Positions 38,401-51,818 of a DNA stretch of 64,000 bases are shown here, one piece after another. The notes beneath the pieces are model-generated. The model saw only the letters and a list, made by a program, of their open reading frames with translations. It searched no databases and was not told the DNA's origin. Within the stretch, counting starts at the first letter, position 1; each line of letters opens with the position of its first letter. Source of the DNA: Climacteris rufus (Eukaryota; Chordata; Aves; Passeriformes; Climacteridae); assembly GCA_013398175.1 (NCBI GenBank), contig VZRZ01002434.1, positions 1,618,019 to 1,682,018 of the forward strand, read 5' to 3'. A program made the translations under genes and the position numbers.

Positions 38401-41400
38401 AGGAGGAAAAAAACACCAGCAAAACATAACAATCGGCAGACTTTCTGCTCTACACAGCTCCAAATCCCTTCCTCCACTGCCAGCCAGTAGAGACTTCTTG
38501 ACAACATGGGTATAGTGTATTCCCCAAAATAGTTTCCTTGGTGTACTAGACTGGCTACTCTGCTGCTTTTCCAGATGCAAATTGGTATCAAGGCTTTGCA
38601 GTGAAATAAGAACACCAAGAACATACAACTGCAAAGAAAACAGCAGCTTTTCACATTGACAATACCTTATTTCACATCACTAAAAAGAAGAGAAGGAACT
38701 GCTGCTAAGCTGGGTGGGGTGGAGGGAAAGGGCAAGAGAGGGGAAAATATACTTGACCAAATTATATGAGTCAGTAGCCTGCAGCCAAAGCAGAAAAAAT
38801 AACATATATACTTATTAACTGTAAGTCATTGAAGCATCTTGCTGAATTTTTAACACATGGGTAAAGATTTGAATGCAAAAAGTAAACAGGAAAACACATT
38901 GCTTTGGTTCATCTATCTAATTTTGCTGTAGGTAAGAATATTTATCTCTTTACGTATTTCTCTAGCTTCATAGTCATCTCGATTAAGTCTCAAATTTTGA
39001 TCCCACTGGCTTTGCTGCAGGAATCCAATTGCAGGAAATAATCATAAGAAAGATTCACCAAAACACATATGGTAAGGCCAACTTTCCCATTTACATTTTT
39101 TTAAAATCAAGAGTTCAGGAGAAGGATAAAAACAGCAAAAGACATACCTGAAAAATAGAGGAAAGAAGATAGAAGATATGGGGTAAAAACACCTTGAAAT
39201 TTTCTGCATATAACCAACCATGAAAAGTCTCCAATAATTCCCCAGCTAAAAATTCAGCAAAAAAAGTAAGCAGATAAAACTACTGAGGTTCAAGTATCTC
39301 CACATAAAAGCACTTGAGTGTAAATGAAAGAAGTAGCACAAAAACCCCAGAGAAACACTGAGCTCTGAATATTCCTCAGCTGTACAGTTCATTTTATTTG
39401 TGCAGGAAACAAAAGAAAAAAAATAATTTGCCCTCAAAACTGTACAGCCAAGACAATCTGCTAAGTAATGGGGCTTTGCGGTGGCCCTGCAATTACTCTG
39501 GGCTTATCTGATCCTAGTACATAGACAGAGAAGTTCACAGACCATCTCGTTAAAATGAGTGTGATTTCTGGATCTTCACAACACAAACACAGAGATCACA
39601 AAACTGTCCCTGCATGTCACAGAAACAATGGAGAAAGGGGCCCTTTGTATGCTGGCCTTGTCTCTTTGGGGCTCAATTCCAATGTAATTAAAATGGTATC
39701 ACAAAAATCTAGGGATGGAAGAGACAGTGACCCAACTTGTGATCTCTGCACTGGGAACTCATAATAAAACCAATCAGAGTGGAACAATTGCCTCTTCTCT
39801 TTTGCAGTCTGACAGCCTTGCAGGTGCATGCCAAAATGCCTTTGCTGAGCATGGCCATCATCAGCTTTCTAAGACTCTTTAGGATCCCCTTGGTGCTAAG
39901 AGAATGGTACAGCAGGGACCTAGAAAAAGCCAAGAAGTTGACCTATGACTAAGAAAATAAAATTGCAGATGATATTCTTAGCTTTAATTAATCCAAGTGA
40001 TCATATTGAACTGATTAAACTTTCCATCTTGTACAAAGCAATGTTGATCACACTAAGTTAAAGAGCAAATTTGTTATGTTACAAAAATATCTAGTTGTAC
40101 ATACTCAAAAATTATAACTTAAGAAATGACAGTGAAATACAAATCTGGTTACAAGCATATAGATGAGTTTGGAAGACACAGCAAATGAATAAAGGTTTTA
40201 TTTTAATAGGGATGACAAAAACTTCACAAAGTCATTCTCCTCCTCCAAACATTAACTTTTTCAGTCTAGTAGAATAGTAAATATTTAGCCTTCAAAATTC
40301 AGCTCATCTGTGTAACTTTCTCACTAGGGTGGCAAAATAAAGGTATTCATGTTAGTTTGCACACATGGATACATAGATTTTTCTGGTTTTTGTTGTTTAT
40401 TTTCCTCAGATTACCTACTTTTAGTCAATCTAAAGGTCTCTTGAAAATGCCCATGGACAAGAGTCACGAGTTGATTTTAAAATGCTTAATTCCACAAGTC
40501 TAGTCACGAACTTTGAATTTTTTTTTCTCTACTTAATATCAAACCATATTTTGAGGAAATCATACAGAACGCAAAACAACCAATCTTCAAACAGATGATC
40601 TGGTTACAATTCTCACATTTGCAGAAGTGCAGTATGAAATTCTAACACTGAAGGATGAATCAGGAATGACACAGGAGAGCCTCGCTTACAGGGGACCAGA
40701 GGTGTGTAAGGATGCCTCACTTCCTCCTGTCACACACAGCCTTCCTAATGAACAACAGAGAAATTCAGAAGCCTCTTCTGCTTTCTTATCAAATATTTGC
40801 AGAATAGAGGGACTCTGGATGACAGATCTTGCATTTCCTTGGACCTAAGGTGTTTCTTAATGACATGATGATGAGAAAACCACACCACTCTCCACTGATA
40901 GATAGATCAGGGTGACCTTAGTACAGTGTACACTGAAAACCTTTATTCCTGTGAATCAACTCTGTATCCGCAGAGTTGATTAATTATGTGATTGCAGACC
41001 AAATCCAAAGTTACTCTTTCAGCAATTAAGATGATACACATTGGATTAAAAACACAATACATCTCAATCACAAGAGTAGCTTTGAAATAGTGTAGTATTC
41101 AGTCATCCCCTTGCTGAACATTATAATTCATCCTGTTATTTTTTCCCTTTTTGGCTTTGATAGCACAATATTTTCTCAGTAATAACACCATTTCAGTTTC
41201 AGCTGGAATCTTGCCTGACTAAAGAGTACAGGCATAATCTCAGTCTTTGTAGATTTATACACTGAGGCACAAAAGGATATATGAAACAGTTTTAACTTAA
41301 GTAAAGAATTTCAAACTCTGGCAATTTTACTCCAAAGTAATTGCAAAAAACATACAATAGTCTATGTATGTAGTTTCAACTAAATTGCTTTCATCAGCAT

Positions 41401-43064
41401 AAATGATCACTCAAAGAGTTTGAAAATTATAATTTTGGTTATTTAACAATTTCCTTTGTATTTCAATGAAACTAAGTGGCAAAGAATTGTATTTTTCCCC
41501 CTTTCCATTTGTAAAGACTGACCACTATAATTTTCAGGAAATGAAAAGGCCTCTTAAATGCATGATATTTAACTATTGAAAAGTGGCAGAAAAATGCCAT
41601 AATGCCCTCTAAATAAAAATATCTGATAGGATTGATGGACTGAAATTCTATATTCCCCCATTGGAAATTATAATTTCATTTTAATATTTACAAACAATAA
41701 TTTCAAAGCTTATAGAGACTTAGAAGTTCACGAAAAGTTGCCAGGCCCACTTCTGTATCCCATGCTTCAGTATCCTTATCCACAGAGGAGAAAAGGAGAG
41801 CCAGGTGCACCAACTCATCTTACACTACAACTTCCCATAAATCCTTTGCTTAATCCTTTGGATTTATTCTGCTCTTTGAGTTGGGTAAAGGAGCAGTGTG
41901 AAAATGTTCCTAAAGCCTCAATGTAAATGTTTCTTTAATCCTCCTAAAGCCACAGAACAGGCCCAGCTGAAGGGGGAGGAAACTGAACTAAGGAACTCTC
42001 AGTGACCCCGCACTGCTGTCTCTCTTGGCACTGACCTGTTGGTCACAGGTTCGTCCTGGGCATGGCACAGATGTTCTGACATCAGGTGGATTCAGGACGT
42101 CAGCGTGGGGACCCTAGAACACACTCGATGGTGGGGTGTTCTGCACTAACACTGACTTCTGCATTAGCAACTTAAAGCTGGGTTATGAAAATAGCTGATA
42201 CAGAAATGGAAGATAGGATTAAGTATTTTTAAATGCGACTGTTGCATTACACAGAACTTTATGTTCCCCAAACATGACATTGAATTCAGCCAAAAAAATG
42301 ATACAGCTTCATTGTTTTTTCTTTAAAAGTCAGAAGAAGGGGGGAAAGTTGAGAGAAAAATCCTCAAGGTGACACCACACTTTAAAAACTGGGAAACTGG
42401 TCTGTTAAAATGTGTTGGTGGTAACATTTAGGGTTTGGACTCTCATTAATGTGGCCCCAGGGAAAATATAAACACTCTTTCTGAAATTAAATCTTGAGTT
42501 TGCCCACCGCAGTCTTGTTTTCAGCTTCAGCTGCTGGCACGTCAGCCTGCAATTGAGGCCTTGCATCAAATGCCAAGCCAAACATTCAGGAACAAGAATG
42601 GTAATGACACCCTATTTTCTTCTAAGGCATATTAAAATATAGCAAGTATTATTTAAAAAAAAGCAGCAAAGAAATCACTCATTTGAGATTAATAACTTAA
42701 AAGAAACTGATTTTCATAACCTCTCCCACTTGCACTTGTCTTCAAATAATAAACCTTCAGAAGAAATCTGTGCTTGACTCTTGAAATCAAGTACACTTGC
42801 AAAACAGTAACACATATCAAAGTTCTGATAAGAACTGGCTAAGGGCATAAGCTTTACCTACATAAGTCCAAAACTAAATTCTCTGGTTTGGATACGTGAT
42901 TTTGAAAGTGACTTAACACAAATGGATCAATAAATGAAAGTCACCTATCTGTAACACAAGTTTTTCAAGAGGGATCCTTCCTATTCAAAGTGATAAGATA
43001 CATTAAATCAGAACTCTGTTACTGGAACACTTCCTACCAGCATCTCTTTAAGTTACCTCTCTTA
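35448..43064. other. Non-coding region, no gene recognised
   Basis: AT-rich sequence without supported exons. A 127-codon minus-strand frame at 38251-38634 matches no family I recognise. TTTACCAACTTTCC is repeated at 36105-36118 and 36131-36144. Palindromes near 40.9 kb are listed separately. A CCDC91 last exon was looked for here on the minus strand and not seen. Confidence 0.5.
40924..40981. repeat. Two adjacent palindromes: 12-bp perfect and 11-bp-arm stem-loop
   Basis: CAGTGTACACTG (40924-40935) is a perfect 12-bp palindrome. Eighteen bases later AATCAACTCTG (40954-40964) pairs perfectly with CAGAGTTGATT (40971-40981) around a 6-base loop, TATCCG. The second can form a stable stem-loop in either strand. 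No function is assigned. Confidence 0.85.
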
Positions 43065-43283
43065 TTCCCACCTTCTTTTCCTAAATAGGCTGTGTTCAAG
43101 GTGAGAGTGTGCTGTTCCAGCTATTAGATTTTCCCTCTCTCTCTCCCGAGTCTCCAGCAGTAGCCGTCTGTAATTTCTCCATGTAGATGGATCAAGATTA
43201 AGGGGTGAATTGTCAGATACAGTCTCTGTTCCAGGTAAGCAATTGGGACCTCTTGCCTCAGAAGGGATAGGTCCCTGTCTATC
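43065..43283 (-). other. Unidentified 73-codon open stretch, possible cryptic exon
   Basis: On the minus strand, 73 codons run from just after a TAG (43284-43286) to a TAA (43062-43064), with no ATG. The middle reads DPSTWRNYRRLLLETRERE, hydrophilic and helix-like. A possible acceptor, GACAG before GGACCT, would give phase 0, matching the phase at which CCDC91 exon 51164-51277 ends. It does not resemble the known CCDC91 C-terminus, the pyrimidine tract is poor, and the RERE part comes from a CT-rich simple stretch on the plus strand. An open run of this length is expected by chance in 64 kb. I recognise no protein and treat it as unproven. Confidence 0.15.
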
Positions 43284-43780
43284 CTAAGCCCAGCTTCTGT
43301 AATGTCTCATGAGGCATAGAAACTATCCCTATACGGGAAAAACTGCAGTCTGGATCTACATGGGATGTATGGAACATCTTATACAACCACTGCTCTAATA
43401 CAATTATCCCTGATGGGAATCTGTGTTGCAAATAAATCTGACTCAGAGTAGAATGTAGCCAGGACTCAAAACAGGGATTGACAATAGCTCACCTGCCATG
43501 GGTAGGTAATTTGAAGAATGTGAAGGTGCCAATTTAATAAGGATGCAGAGGAAAGGGTGCACCGGGAATTCCAACAAGACTCATTCCACTACTAACACAA
43601 AACGTTAACTTGAAGAATATGAGATACAACATACTCTAGCCTGCTACCGAGCGAATTCCCATCATTAAAATCAGGTCCTCAATGTAAATTAACAAAGTGA
43701 GACCAAGTAGGTGTCAATTCATGGCCTAACCAACATCACTGGCTAGAAACCCTCCAGTTTTACTTGCAGACTTCATGGAT

Positions 43781-43982
43781 TTCTTTGGTCAGAGGGTGGG
43801 GAGACCCTGGAGCAGGTTATCCAGAGAAGCTGCAGATGCTCCATCCGTGGAAATGTTCAAGGCAAGGTCAGTTGGTGCCTTGGGTCATCTAGTGGGAGGT
43901 GTCCCTGCCCATGGCTGGGGTTGGAGCCCAACATCATCTTCAGGGTCCCTTCCAAACCAAACCACTTTGTGACTTTATGATT
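43781..43982 (+). mobile_element. CR1 LINE 3' end, plus orientation
   Basis: Landmarks are GAGACCCTGGAGCAGGTTAT, CCAGAGAAGCTGCAGATGC, GGTGTCCCTGCCCATGGC and CAGGGTCCCTTCCAAACC, ending in GACTTTATGATTT, a decayed form of the CR1 tail. It is 5' truncated, non-coding, and more diverged than the copy at 25.4 kb. Confidence 0.9.
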
Positions 43983-46900
43983 TGGGTCTGAAAGCATCAG
44001 ATTTGTGTGTTTGTTGTTCCCTCCCTGGAGTAAGTGCTTAGAAAGAAGGCAGAGTGTTGGATCTTTATTATTGTTCTAAGCTAGAGCCAAAAATGGTTGC
44101 AACAAACACTTTTTTAACAATGCAAGCACATCAGTCCTCAAAACAAATCACAGCAGCACTCCTGCTGGAACCATAAACTCAACCGTAAGTTTTAAAAACC
44201 TGATTATTATATGTAATAACCTGTAGTAACTAGATTAACAGTCTAGCTACTGAAGTTAATGTAGTGCTTTATGCGAACAGTTCTTTTCTGTTCAAGACAT
44301 TAGTAGGTATTTTAGAAGCCTTTCAAACCACATTCACATTCCCATGCAGTACATTTCTGAAAGGCCGGTAAAGAGGTTTCTTATTTTATTTCCATTCATC
44401 ATAATGCCAGTCAGTTGTATAACTACCTACTTTATTAGAAATAGTCAATAATTGTTCAAATTTCCTTAAAATAAAATAAATACTGTATGTGCACTGGATT
44501 GAAAAATTTAGGCAATATAAATAAAGCAAAATAATTAATTTATAATCTAAATGTGATTAGCACCTCGAGAATCTGAGTTCTTAGATTTAAAGCTACATTA
44601 GGATTCAAGGTTCAAGAGGAGATTTTGCTGAGTTGCAATGATTTCTGTCAGTAGATGTATGATAAAATTAGTAACCATCATGCATGTACAGAAGCACAGA
44701 TAGGAAAGCAAAGGTGCAGCCAACAACAGAGGGTCAACGACTTCACAGGGAAATAGAGATGTTACCCATATAATAAAAACCCTGAAAGCAACCAATTTAA
44801 TAATTTCAGGAGGCACAAAATATATATGAGCACTAGGTAAACTCTATGTCAACTCTTAGTTGGGCAGGAAGCCAAAATGCATTAAAAATTTGCTTTAATT
44901 GCAATTAGGATAATAAGTGTGAAGATAAGTGTGTGGGTAAGACAAAAACAGTTCCAGCCTTGTGACATTTCCTCAGTGGCAGAAACACCAATTACAACGA
45001 GAGATTTTTCTACAAAGATAATGTCACCTTTGAAAGTAGAAAATTAAAAATCAATAGTGAGAAAAAAAGATGGATTTTTTCTGTCTGATAAGAAGGGCCA
45101 ATAAGCCATGGTTATTTACAAATAAACTCATGTTTGAAGGTGTTTACTGGTAGCAATATTGTTTTCAAATTTCCTTTTTACAATCATAGCCAGTTTCAGC
45201 CACCAGACAGACATCTTATTTCTCTTCTACGGTACTGACCTTCCTCAATAGTTTGATCTAATTCTTAATAATTCTACTTCTGTAAAAAAAGGGCTATAAA
45301 TTACAGGCCCTTAAAGACTATGACCTATATGATAACTAAGGTGTTTATGTCAATATTGGAAAGAACTAAAGTGTTATTTCAACTGCAGCAGTAAGATATG
45401 CAGAGGGAGAACTTTAAGTCTGATTTGTTCAAGAAAAACTTCACTAATCATTTTCTGTGATGGCTTTGATGGATGAACAACACAGCAACTATGCAGAGGT
45501 ACCCATATTTTCCCATAAGGTCAGCCTTTAGGAGTGAATTACAGACAGTTCCCCAGACAATTTGAAAACCCAAAGGAACTTGCTGCCTCTTCTCAGAACA
45601 CTGGATAAATCTAATTAAAGTTGAACTTCATGAATTCTTTTGCAGTCTTTACCTTAAATAACTGAATATAAAATATTAGTATCCATCAAAAATTCTTCTC
45701 ATAAAATATTAAAGAATGAAGACCTTGCTTCACATAATAAAAAAAAAATCTACATAGATAACAAGAGTTATAGCAATTGTAACATAAATCACCTTCCACA
45801 ATCTGTGTTGGTAAAGTTGCTTTCAAGATCATTTTTATAGGCTATATAGCTAAGCTCCAAAACAAAATGAGAAGTTCTAAAAGTGTATTTATGATAAATC
45901 AAATCTGTATGAATTCATTTAATCATGACATGTAACATATGACACTTAAAAAAACCCTGAAATCGGATTTTATACCATAATCAAACCCAAAAGTCAGTGT
46001 ATCAGTTAGAAACCTACTCCAAAGGAGAAAACAAAAGTCTGCTTGTTTCCTTCAGACAAAGTAAACATACAAAATACACTCCATAAATCCAGTATGTTAT
46101 TAAAAATAACGCTGATAAACAAGGATAACCATGGAGGAAATTAACAGTTTTAATCTGATTTACTCATAGATATTTCCTGCTGTCATGGGGTATAACTTGA
46201 TCACTACTTAGCTTCCCTTTAAAAGCATTCTGACTACACTACATCCGTGCACAGAATGAAATGCACAATTCCCTCTCCAAATGATAAATACTTGCTTCAT
46301 TCCAGAATAATCCCACTGGAGCTGGAAAAAGGTATGACCTGCTCTTGCCCAAGATAAGCTGGCCTTCTATAAAGGTGTGGTATCATGGTAAAATGGTATT
46401 TTCCAAAGATCCCAAGTCTTTTTCAGAAAAGAGCAAAACCAACTGTGGTTCTCCTGATTTCATGGGAAATTGCCAAGCTGCCTGTCCTGGCACATTAACC
46501 TTCCCCACATCCTTGGGATGAGCCTGGAATTCCGTTTCCCAAAAGCACCTGTATTATTACCAAACTAAAGGGGCAATTCCTCTATGAAAAGTCAGAAGAG
46601 AAAGGTGTTGGCTTTTTTTTTTTTTTTCACTTTACTGTAAGACAGACATGGCTTGATAGTGATTCTTAAATACAAACACTGGTGTTGAAATAAGTCCTTA
46701 GTTTCTGTAATATCAGAAAAAATGATCTATTAAATATCAACCCCCCGAAAAAATCTCTTTGGCTATTCTCAATTCCGAAGTGTGCACTTACATTTTGGCA
46801 AACATTAATCAGAGAAATGTTTAATTCTGTTATCTTCTAAAGGTTATAAGGCACAGCTGCACAAATCATATGGGAACACACAGTAGTACGGTGAGTTTTG

Positions 46901-49900
46901 TTATAATGGTGACATCTTTCCTCCCAGATTCTGTCCCTTAAATCAGGATGGGAGTGCATTTATGAGAAGTGCCTGACTTTCAGGGGAATTGGGGCTGCAT
47001 TAAAAACAAGTCTGTCATTCCAGTGATTACTCAAGCCCTGACACGTAAGTTTTCCCCAAAAGGCCAAAATATGCCCTTTAAAGCCAATGAGAGCTGTGTA
47101 CAATTAGCGGACAAAACAAGACTTTGCCGTCAGAAAACATGCAGTACATTTTCCTGAGGGAAGGTGAATGTCAGTGTAAACAAGAAAAACTAAAATCTGC
47201 TTGTTCACAGCCAGAAACAGGATCAGAAAGTACAACTATAAGAAACTCTTTCTCTAAGTGCTCATCTCATGAAGTGAACCTTTGCAATTTATAAAATTTC
47301 TTTAAATAACCTATTCAGCATGAGATTTATTTGGTAGAAAGCTTTCTCTCTTGTGACTTGATTTCTCCCATGTATATCGAGTTCATGAATTAAGTTTTAT
47401 CTCTGCACAGCTAATGGTCACAAAAATTAAAAAGTACATAAATAATAGGCACAATAACCCTACAGCACTACATTTTTGTCTGCTATAAATATGGAATAAA
47501 TAAATAAAATGATAATGTATCGAATGAATATTCTTTAAGCATTCAATTTCAATGAATAGGCAGTAAATTAGTGAACTACGACATTTGTAAACAATTTCCA
47601 ATCTGCAGCACAGGCAAAATTCCTGAATATTTTAACAGAATACTTTTGTAGACCTCCATTCCACAAAACTTCCTAACATTGGTGTGACTTTAGAATTAAC
47701 AATGCAGGGCCAGACATTACAAGACTGTGAACATCAGGCAACAAAAGACAACACTGAAAAATGAATTGGTGAATCTTGAGCTTGCATTGAAATAGTTGCC
47801 TTGGGATACTCAAGGACAAGTGCTTCCTTACTCTTTACTCAACTCACTCTAACCAAACTGAAAGATTTTGCTTCCCGCTATGTCCATGTCTCAGACAGAG
47901 CTCTATGGCACATGATAGGCACTGGACACAAACAAAGAAAAACATTTATTTTTATGACAGAAGTGAAAGCAGTGGTTTGCCACTTAGCCCTACTTCAGTG
48001 TCCTCACTTCCCACCCCATCAGCAGCAAGGGAAAGCATTGTTTTGCCTCCCTCATATTTTTTACAAACACAGACAAAGCAGTACTACACAGTCAAATTCA
48101 GGCAATTAATAACGATAACTCTCTGGATATAATGTGGATGGACAAATACTTAAAGCACATATATTCCAGTTTTGACTCAGAAGGATTCTTCAATGTGTTA
48201 CGAACATTTATAGAAACCTCTAGAACTTTGATAGCTATGGAAGATCTCTTTGAACAGATAGGACAGCCTGACTCAGGTTCAGTTTTGATGCCTGCTTTGG
48301 AATGGTGGTTATGAAATAATCATGAAATAACAAATATTTAAATTCCTGATTGAAATTTCCTTCACGTCTCAGATACCCACATTTTTAAGGTGTTAGCTGT
48401 GGCAAAATAAAACCCCCTGTTTTTCTAGTATAAAATTCTTTATTTAATATAAAACAGAGAAAATAAAACTGAGACTGCAGTCATAGCTTGAACTGCTGCC
48501 AACATAGTGCTATAGATCCGTAAAAACTGGGGTTCATATGGCTTAACTACAGTGCATGCCCTATCTTCCTTTATTGTATGAAAATACCTGTTTCCATCAC
48601 AGTTTCTTTCCTCTATTTTTAACTCGCAGTGTCCTTTTTTTGAAGGTGAAAAGAAATGCTGCTTTCTATGGTCAATTTTTTGACCAAGGAAGTTACGTCT
48701 GTTTGTGTCAGAATTTTAGCATGATGATATTGTTGCTTTTTGAGAAGTAACTAATTCAAATAATCCACTCCATATGTTCATTTTCTTCACTAAGTGACTA
48801 TTAAGCTATGCACAGGTCACTGACATGCTGGTTTCATGGTTGGTAGGTCTCTGAACACCTTTGGAACTGCAACAGGAGATTTCTTTCAATTTATGTGTTA
48901 TGTTCAATTTATGTTGAGAAAAATGATTTCTACAAATAATTACCAAATCAATCTGTTTTTTAAAAGACTAATTCACAATCAGTTCTTTCTAATTCAGAGT
49001 AAATATTAATATTATTTATTTGCTATTACTTACAGTACAATGTTGGACTACATTTATAATGCACTTCAAATCTTGTGGGGTTTCCAGATACAACTTTTAT
49101 AATTTTTTTCTAAGAATCCAAGCACAAATACAGGTGTAAATACTCATTAATATTTTAAAATATTTGTAGCAAATCTCTAACTGCCAAAAATGCAGTTGAT
49201 TTTCTTAAACTGGTATCACAAGTGTTTTGTAATAGTATTTTTGGATCAATTTTTATATTAATTATATAAAATTTACTAAAACCAAGCTTTAATATAATAA
49301 ATGACCAAGCAAGTTACAAGTTTCTTTAAAAATTGGTATATATTACATTTGCTGTGAAGGATAAAATGTAATTTATACTATTAGAAATTAAGGTGGATAA
49401 GAATGTGTTATGATTCTTTCCCTGAAGAACTTAACCACTGGTAACCAAGAACAAATCCTGCTGTGTCCATGGTTTGAAGGATTCTACAAACTGATCTTTA
49501 AAATAATGATAAACATATACAGTCTACATTGCTTTTGCAAGTTTACACCTGGGATGCCCCTGTCACTCAAAGGAAAAAAAAAACTTCTCTGAATCCCAGA
49601 CAAGGCATTTTCCCTGAGCTCTTTCTTGGAATTCCTTCCATAAGCTGCTACTTTTTAGCAGAGTCCATAAAGTATATTTATTACTCTTACAGGTCCATGA
49701 GCTTTGAGCAAGGTTCATTTCCTCTGCCTCTTATGTAATCATATAAAACCCATTATTATGCTACATGATTTGGAGTTGAAAAAATCTTTCACTTCCAACT
49801 TGAATATGGGCAGTCTTTCTAAATAATATGCCAGAAAAATCTAGCTGTCCTTATGTATGATTTTTTTTTTTAATTAATGGATACATGTCAACTGACCAGT

Positions 49901-51163
49901 AAGAGAAAAAAGTTGACTGAAATATTTGATATGCTTTATGAAATGAATGGAATTTATGCTCCTACTTAATAAACCAAGGAGGATTTTGTTTCTTTGAAGA
50001 TGATATTTTCATATATATCTGCACTGGAGGCCTTATTGACCCATTTATTTATGACGTAAGTTATTTTAATTGTAGACCTACCTTCACCTTCCCCACAGCT
50101 TATCTTTTGTAAGCAACTGCCTTCATATATGCTGAAACATCATTATAGATCCTGTTTTGCACTGGATTTTGTTTAAATTATCTTTCCAACTATAACGAAT
50201 CCTGCTACGAGGAAACGTCTCCACACAGAGCAGAATGGAAGGAGCTCACCCAACAGTAATGTTAACCAGTAACAGAGTGAAACTCCTGAAGGCAAATCCT
50301 ATTGCCCATAATTCTGTTTAACCCATGAAAGCAGGGAATACAGAAGCGAAACACATTATTTCTACTTTCTCCTAAGGACAACATCACCCATTAGATTCAA
50401 GCTGAGTGCTTTTGTTTATTGAGATTACTGAAATTTGATCTCGGGCTGCTACACCCATATGAAAGGTTTTTAAAGTTATTTTTTGTTTATGTTTTTATAA
50501 AGAGCTTCAAAGGGGAGAAGTGTGTTATTTTTTTCTCCTCCTGCTGAAAGCAAATCAAGGTCTCTTGAGTTATATTTTACTGTTTATACACAAGCATTAA
50601 ACTGCCAGTATATAGCATTAACAGGACAACTGAAACCAAATTTCAGAACATTATGACACTTCAAAACAAGACCAATGCACTGATTATAAATCATGCTGAA
50701 TAGAATACCAGTACATTTTCAGATCCTCGTATAATATGGGTTGAGAGCAAAAAAAGTAATGACCTTTGTGTGCATACAAGCTGCACAGTAAAGTTCATTT
50801 TGAAACATAAAATAGAATCTGTTATTTATACTGAAATGCTTTCAATGATCTGAACTCAGATCACAATTTGAATTTGACAGACTGCATTTGTGCCCCATCT
50901 TTATTTTACTTTATGTAATAAGCAATGCTATAAATTTTAACCAAACTGTTAATTTCTGCTTTGTGGCTTGTGATGAACATAAAAGTCTCTAAATATATAT
51001 GAAGAAATTTATCATAACAAATTCTTTAAAAAACAAGTGAAAAATTGGAAGACCTAACTCTTGATTCTGTTTTCCTGTGCATTTTAAGAGAGGTTTGAGG
51101 TTTAATAAACTTTTCTAAATTCTCATTTCATGAAGTGAAACCCATTAGCCACTGATAACTCAC
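43983..51163. other. Non-coding region, probably CCDC91 intron
   Basis: This lies immediately downstream of the CCDC91 exon at 51164-51277 on the minus strand, so at least its right-hand part must be intron. No further exon could be supported. A T15 run lies at 46613-46627. Short frames at 47.8-48.3 kb match no family I recognise. Confidence 0.55.
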
Positions 51164-51277
51164 CCTTTTCTGCTCTTTAATATACTCCATCAGTTCCTCT
51201 CTTGTCCTTTTCACTGCTTCTTCAATTGCCTTTTCACTTCGTTTCTTCTCCTCCATTAATGCTTCCTTGACAACTTC
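51164..51277 (-). CDS. CCDC91: CCDC91 internal exon (coiled coil), partial gene
   Basis: CCDC91, also called p56, is a cytosolic coiled-coil protein that binds the GAE ear domains of GGA clathrin adaptors and supports trafficking at the trans-Golgi network. This 114-bp exon encodes 38 residues, from EVVKEALMEE to EELMEYIKEQKR. The core RSEKAIEEAVKRTREEL is nearly identical to the human protein as I recall it (RSEKAVEEAVKRTRDEL), at about residues 365-402 of 441. The donor is AAAAGG|GTGAGT, close to consensus. The acceptor is TTTTGAAAAG|GAAG, an AAG type with a short pyrimidine tract. The exon starts and ends in phase 0. It joins in frame to the exon at 62733-62909. The charged, heptad-like Glu/Lys pattern fits the C-terminal coiled coil. 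The following exon, expected to hold about 39 residues and the stop, was not located. Confidence 0.94.
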
Positions 51278-51350
51278 CTTTTCAAAAGGAAAACATGTCA
51301 GTGTAAATATAAAAAGTATTTCACAAATGTGATAAAGGTCATCCCTTTCC

Positions 51351-51390
51351 TTTCTCAATAATAGTCATCCTTTCTCAATAATACTTATCC
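51351..51390. repeat. Two-copy tandem duplication, 20-bp unit, beside a CCDC91 acceptor
   Basis: The units 51351-51370 and 51371-51390 share TTTCTCAATAATA and differ at two of twenty positions. The repeat lies in the intron, 73 bp upstream (in gene sense) of the exon at 51164-51277. Confidence 0.9.
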
Positions 51391-51580
51391 TAAATGTATG
51401 CGATATCTTTATAAAAATTTACAAATTCAGTAATCAAGGGCAAAATAAGAGAGAAAAAACCAAAGAATAATCCCTTTAAAGTTTTGTTAATAGAAATATG
51501 TTTCCTGAGAGTAGAAAAAAGAAAGCAATGCAGGTATTACTTTCCATGAGGAGCAGGGCTAGTAGGAACCAAACTACTTC

Positions 51581-51818
51581 AGCAAGGTCATCTGGTCCAA
51601 CTGCATGAGCCCTTCAGGGCTCACCAAGAATTAAAGCACATTCTGAAGGCATTTTCCAAATGTCTCTGAAACACTGAGAAATTTGGGGCATCGACCAACT
51701 GTTGGGAAGCCTCTCCCAGTGCCTGATCACCCTCTGGTAAAGAAGTGCTCAAAATGTCCAGTCTGCACCTCCCCTGATGCAGCTTTGAGCCATTCCCACA
51801 CCAGCACCGTCTGCTTCC
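51581..51818 (-). mobile_element. CR1 LINE fragment, minus orientation, inside CCDC91 intron
   Basis: The plus strand reads AAGGTCATCTGGTCCAACTG, later GCCTCTCCCAGTGCCTGATC, ACCCTCTGGTAAAGAAGTG and GATGCAGCTTTGAGCCATTC, the reverse complement of a CR1 3' region. It is diverged and lacks the 3' tail. It is in the same sense as CCDC91 and about 300 bp from the exon at 51164-51277. No coding capacity. Confidence 0.9.

Noticed and set aside
38251..38634. 127-codon minus-strand open frame in the CCDC91 direction
   Set aside because: No similarity to CCDC91 or any family I know, irregular composition, and no splice or polyadenylation context.
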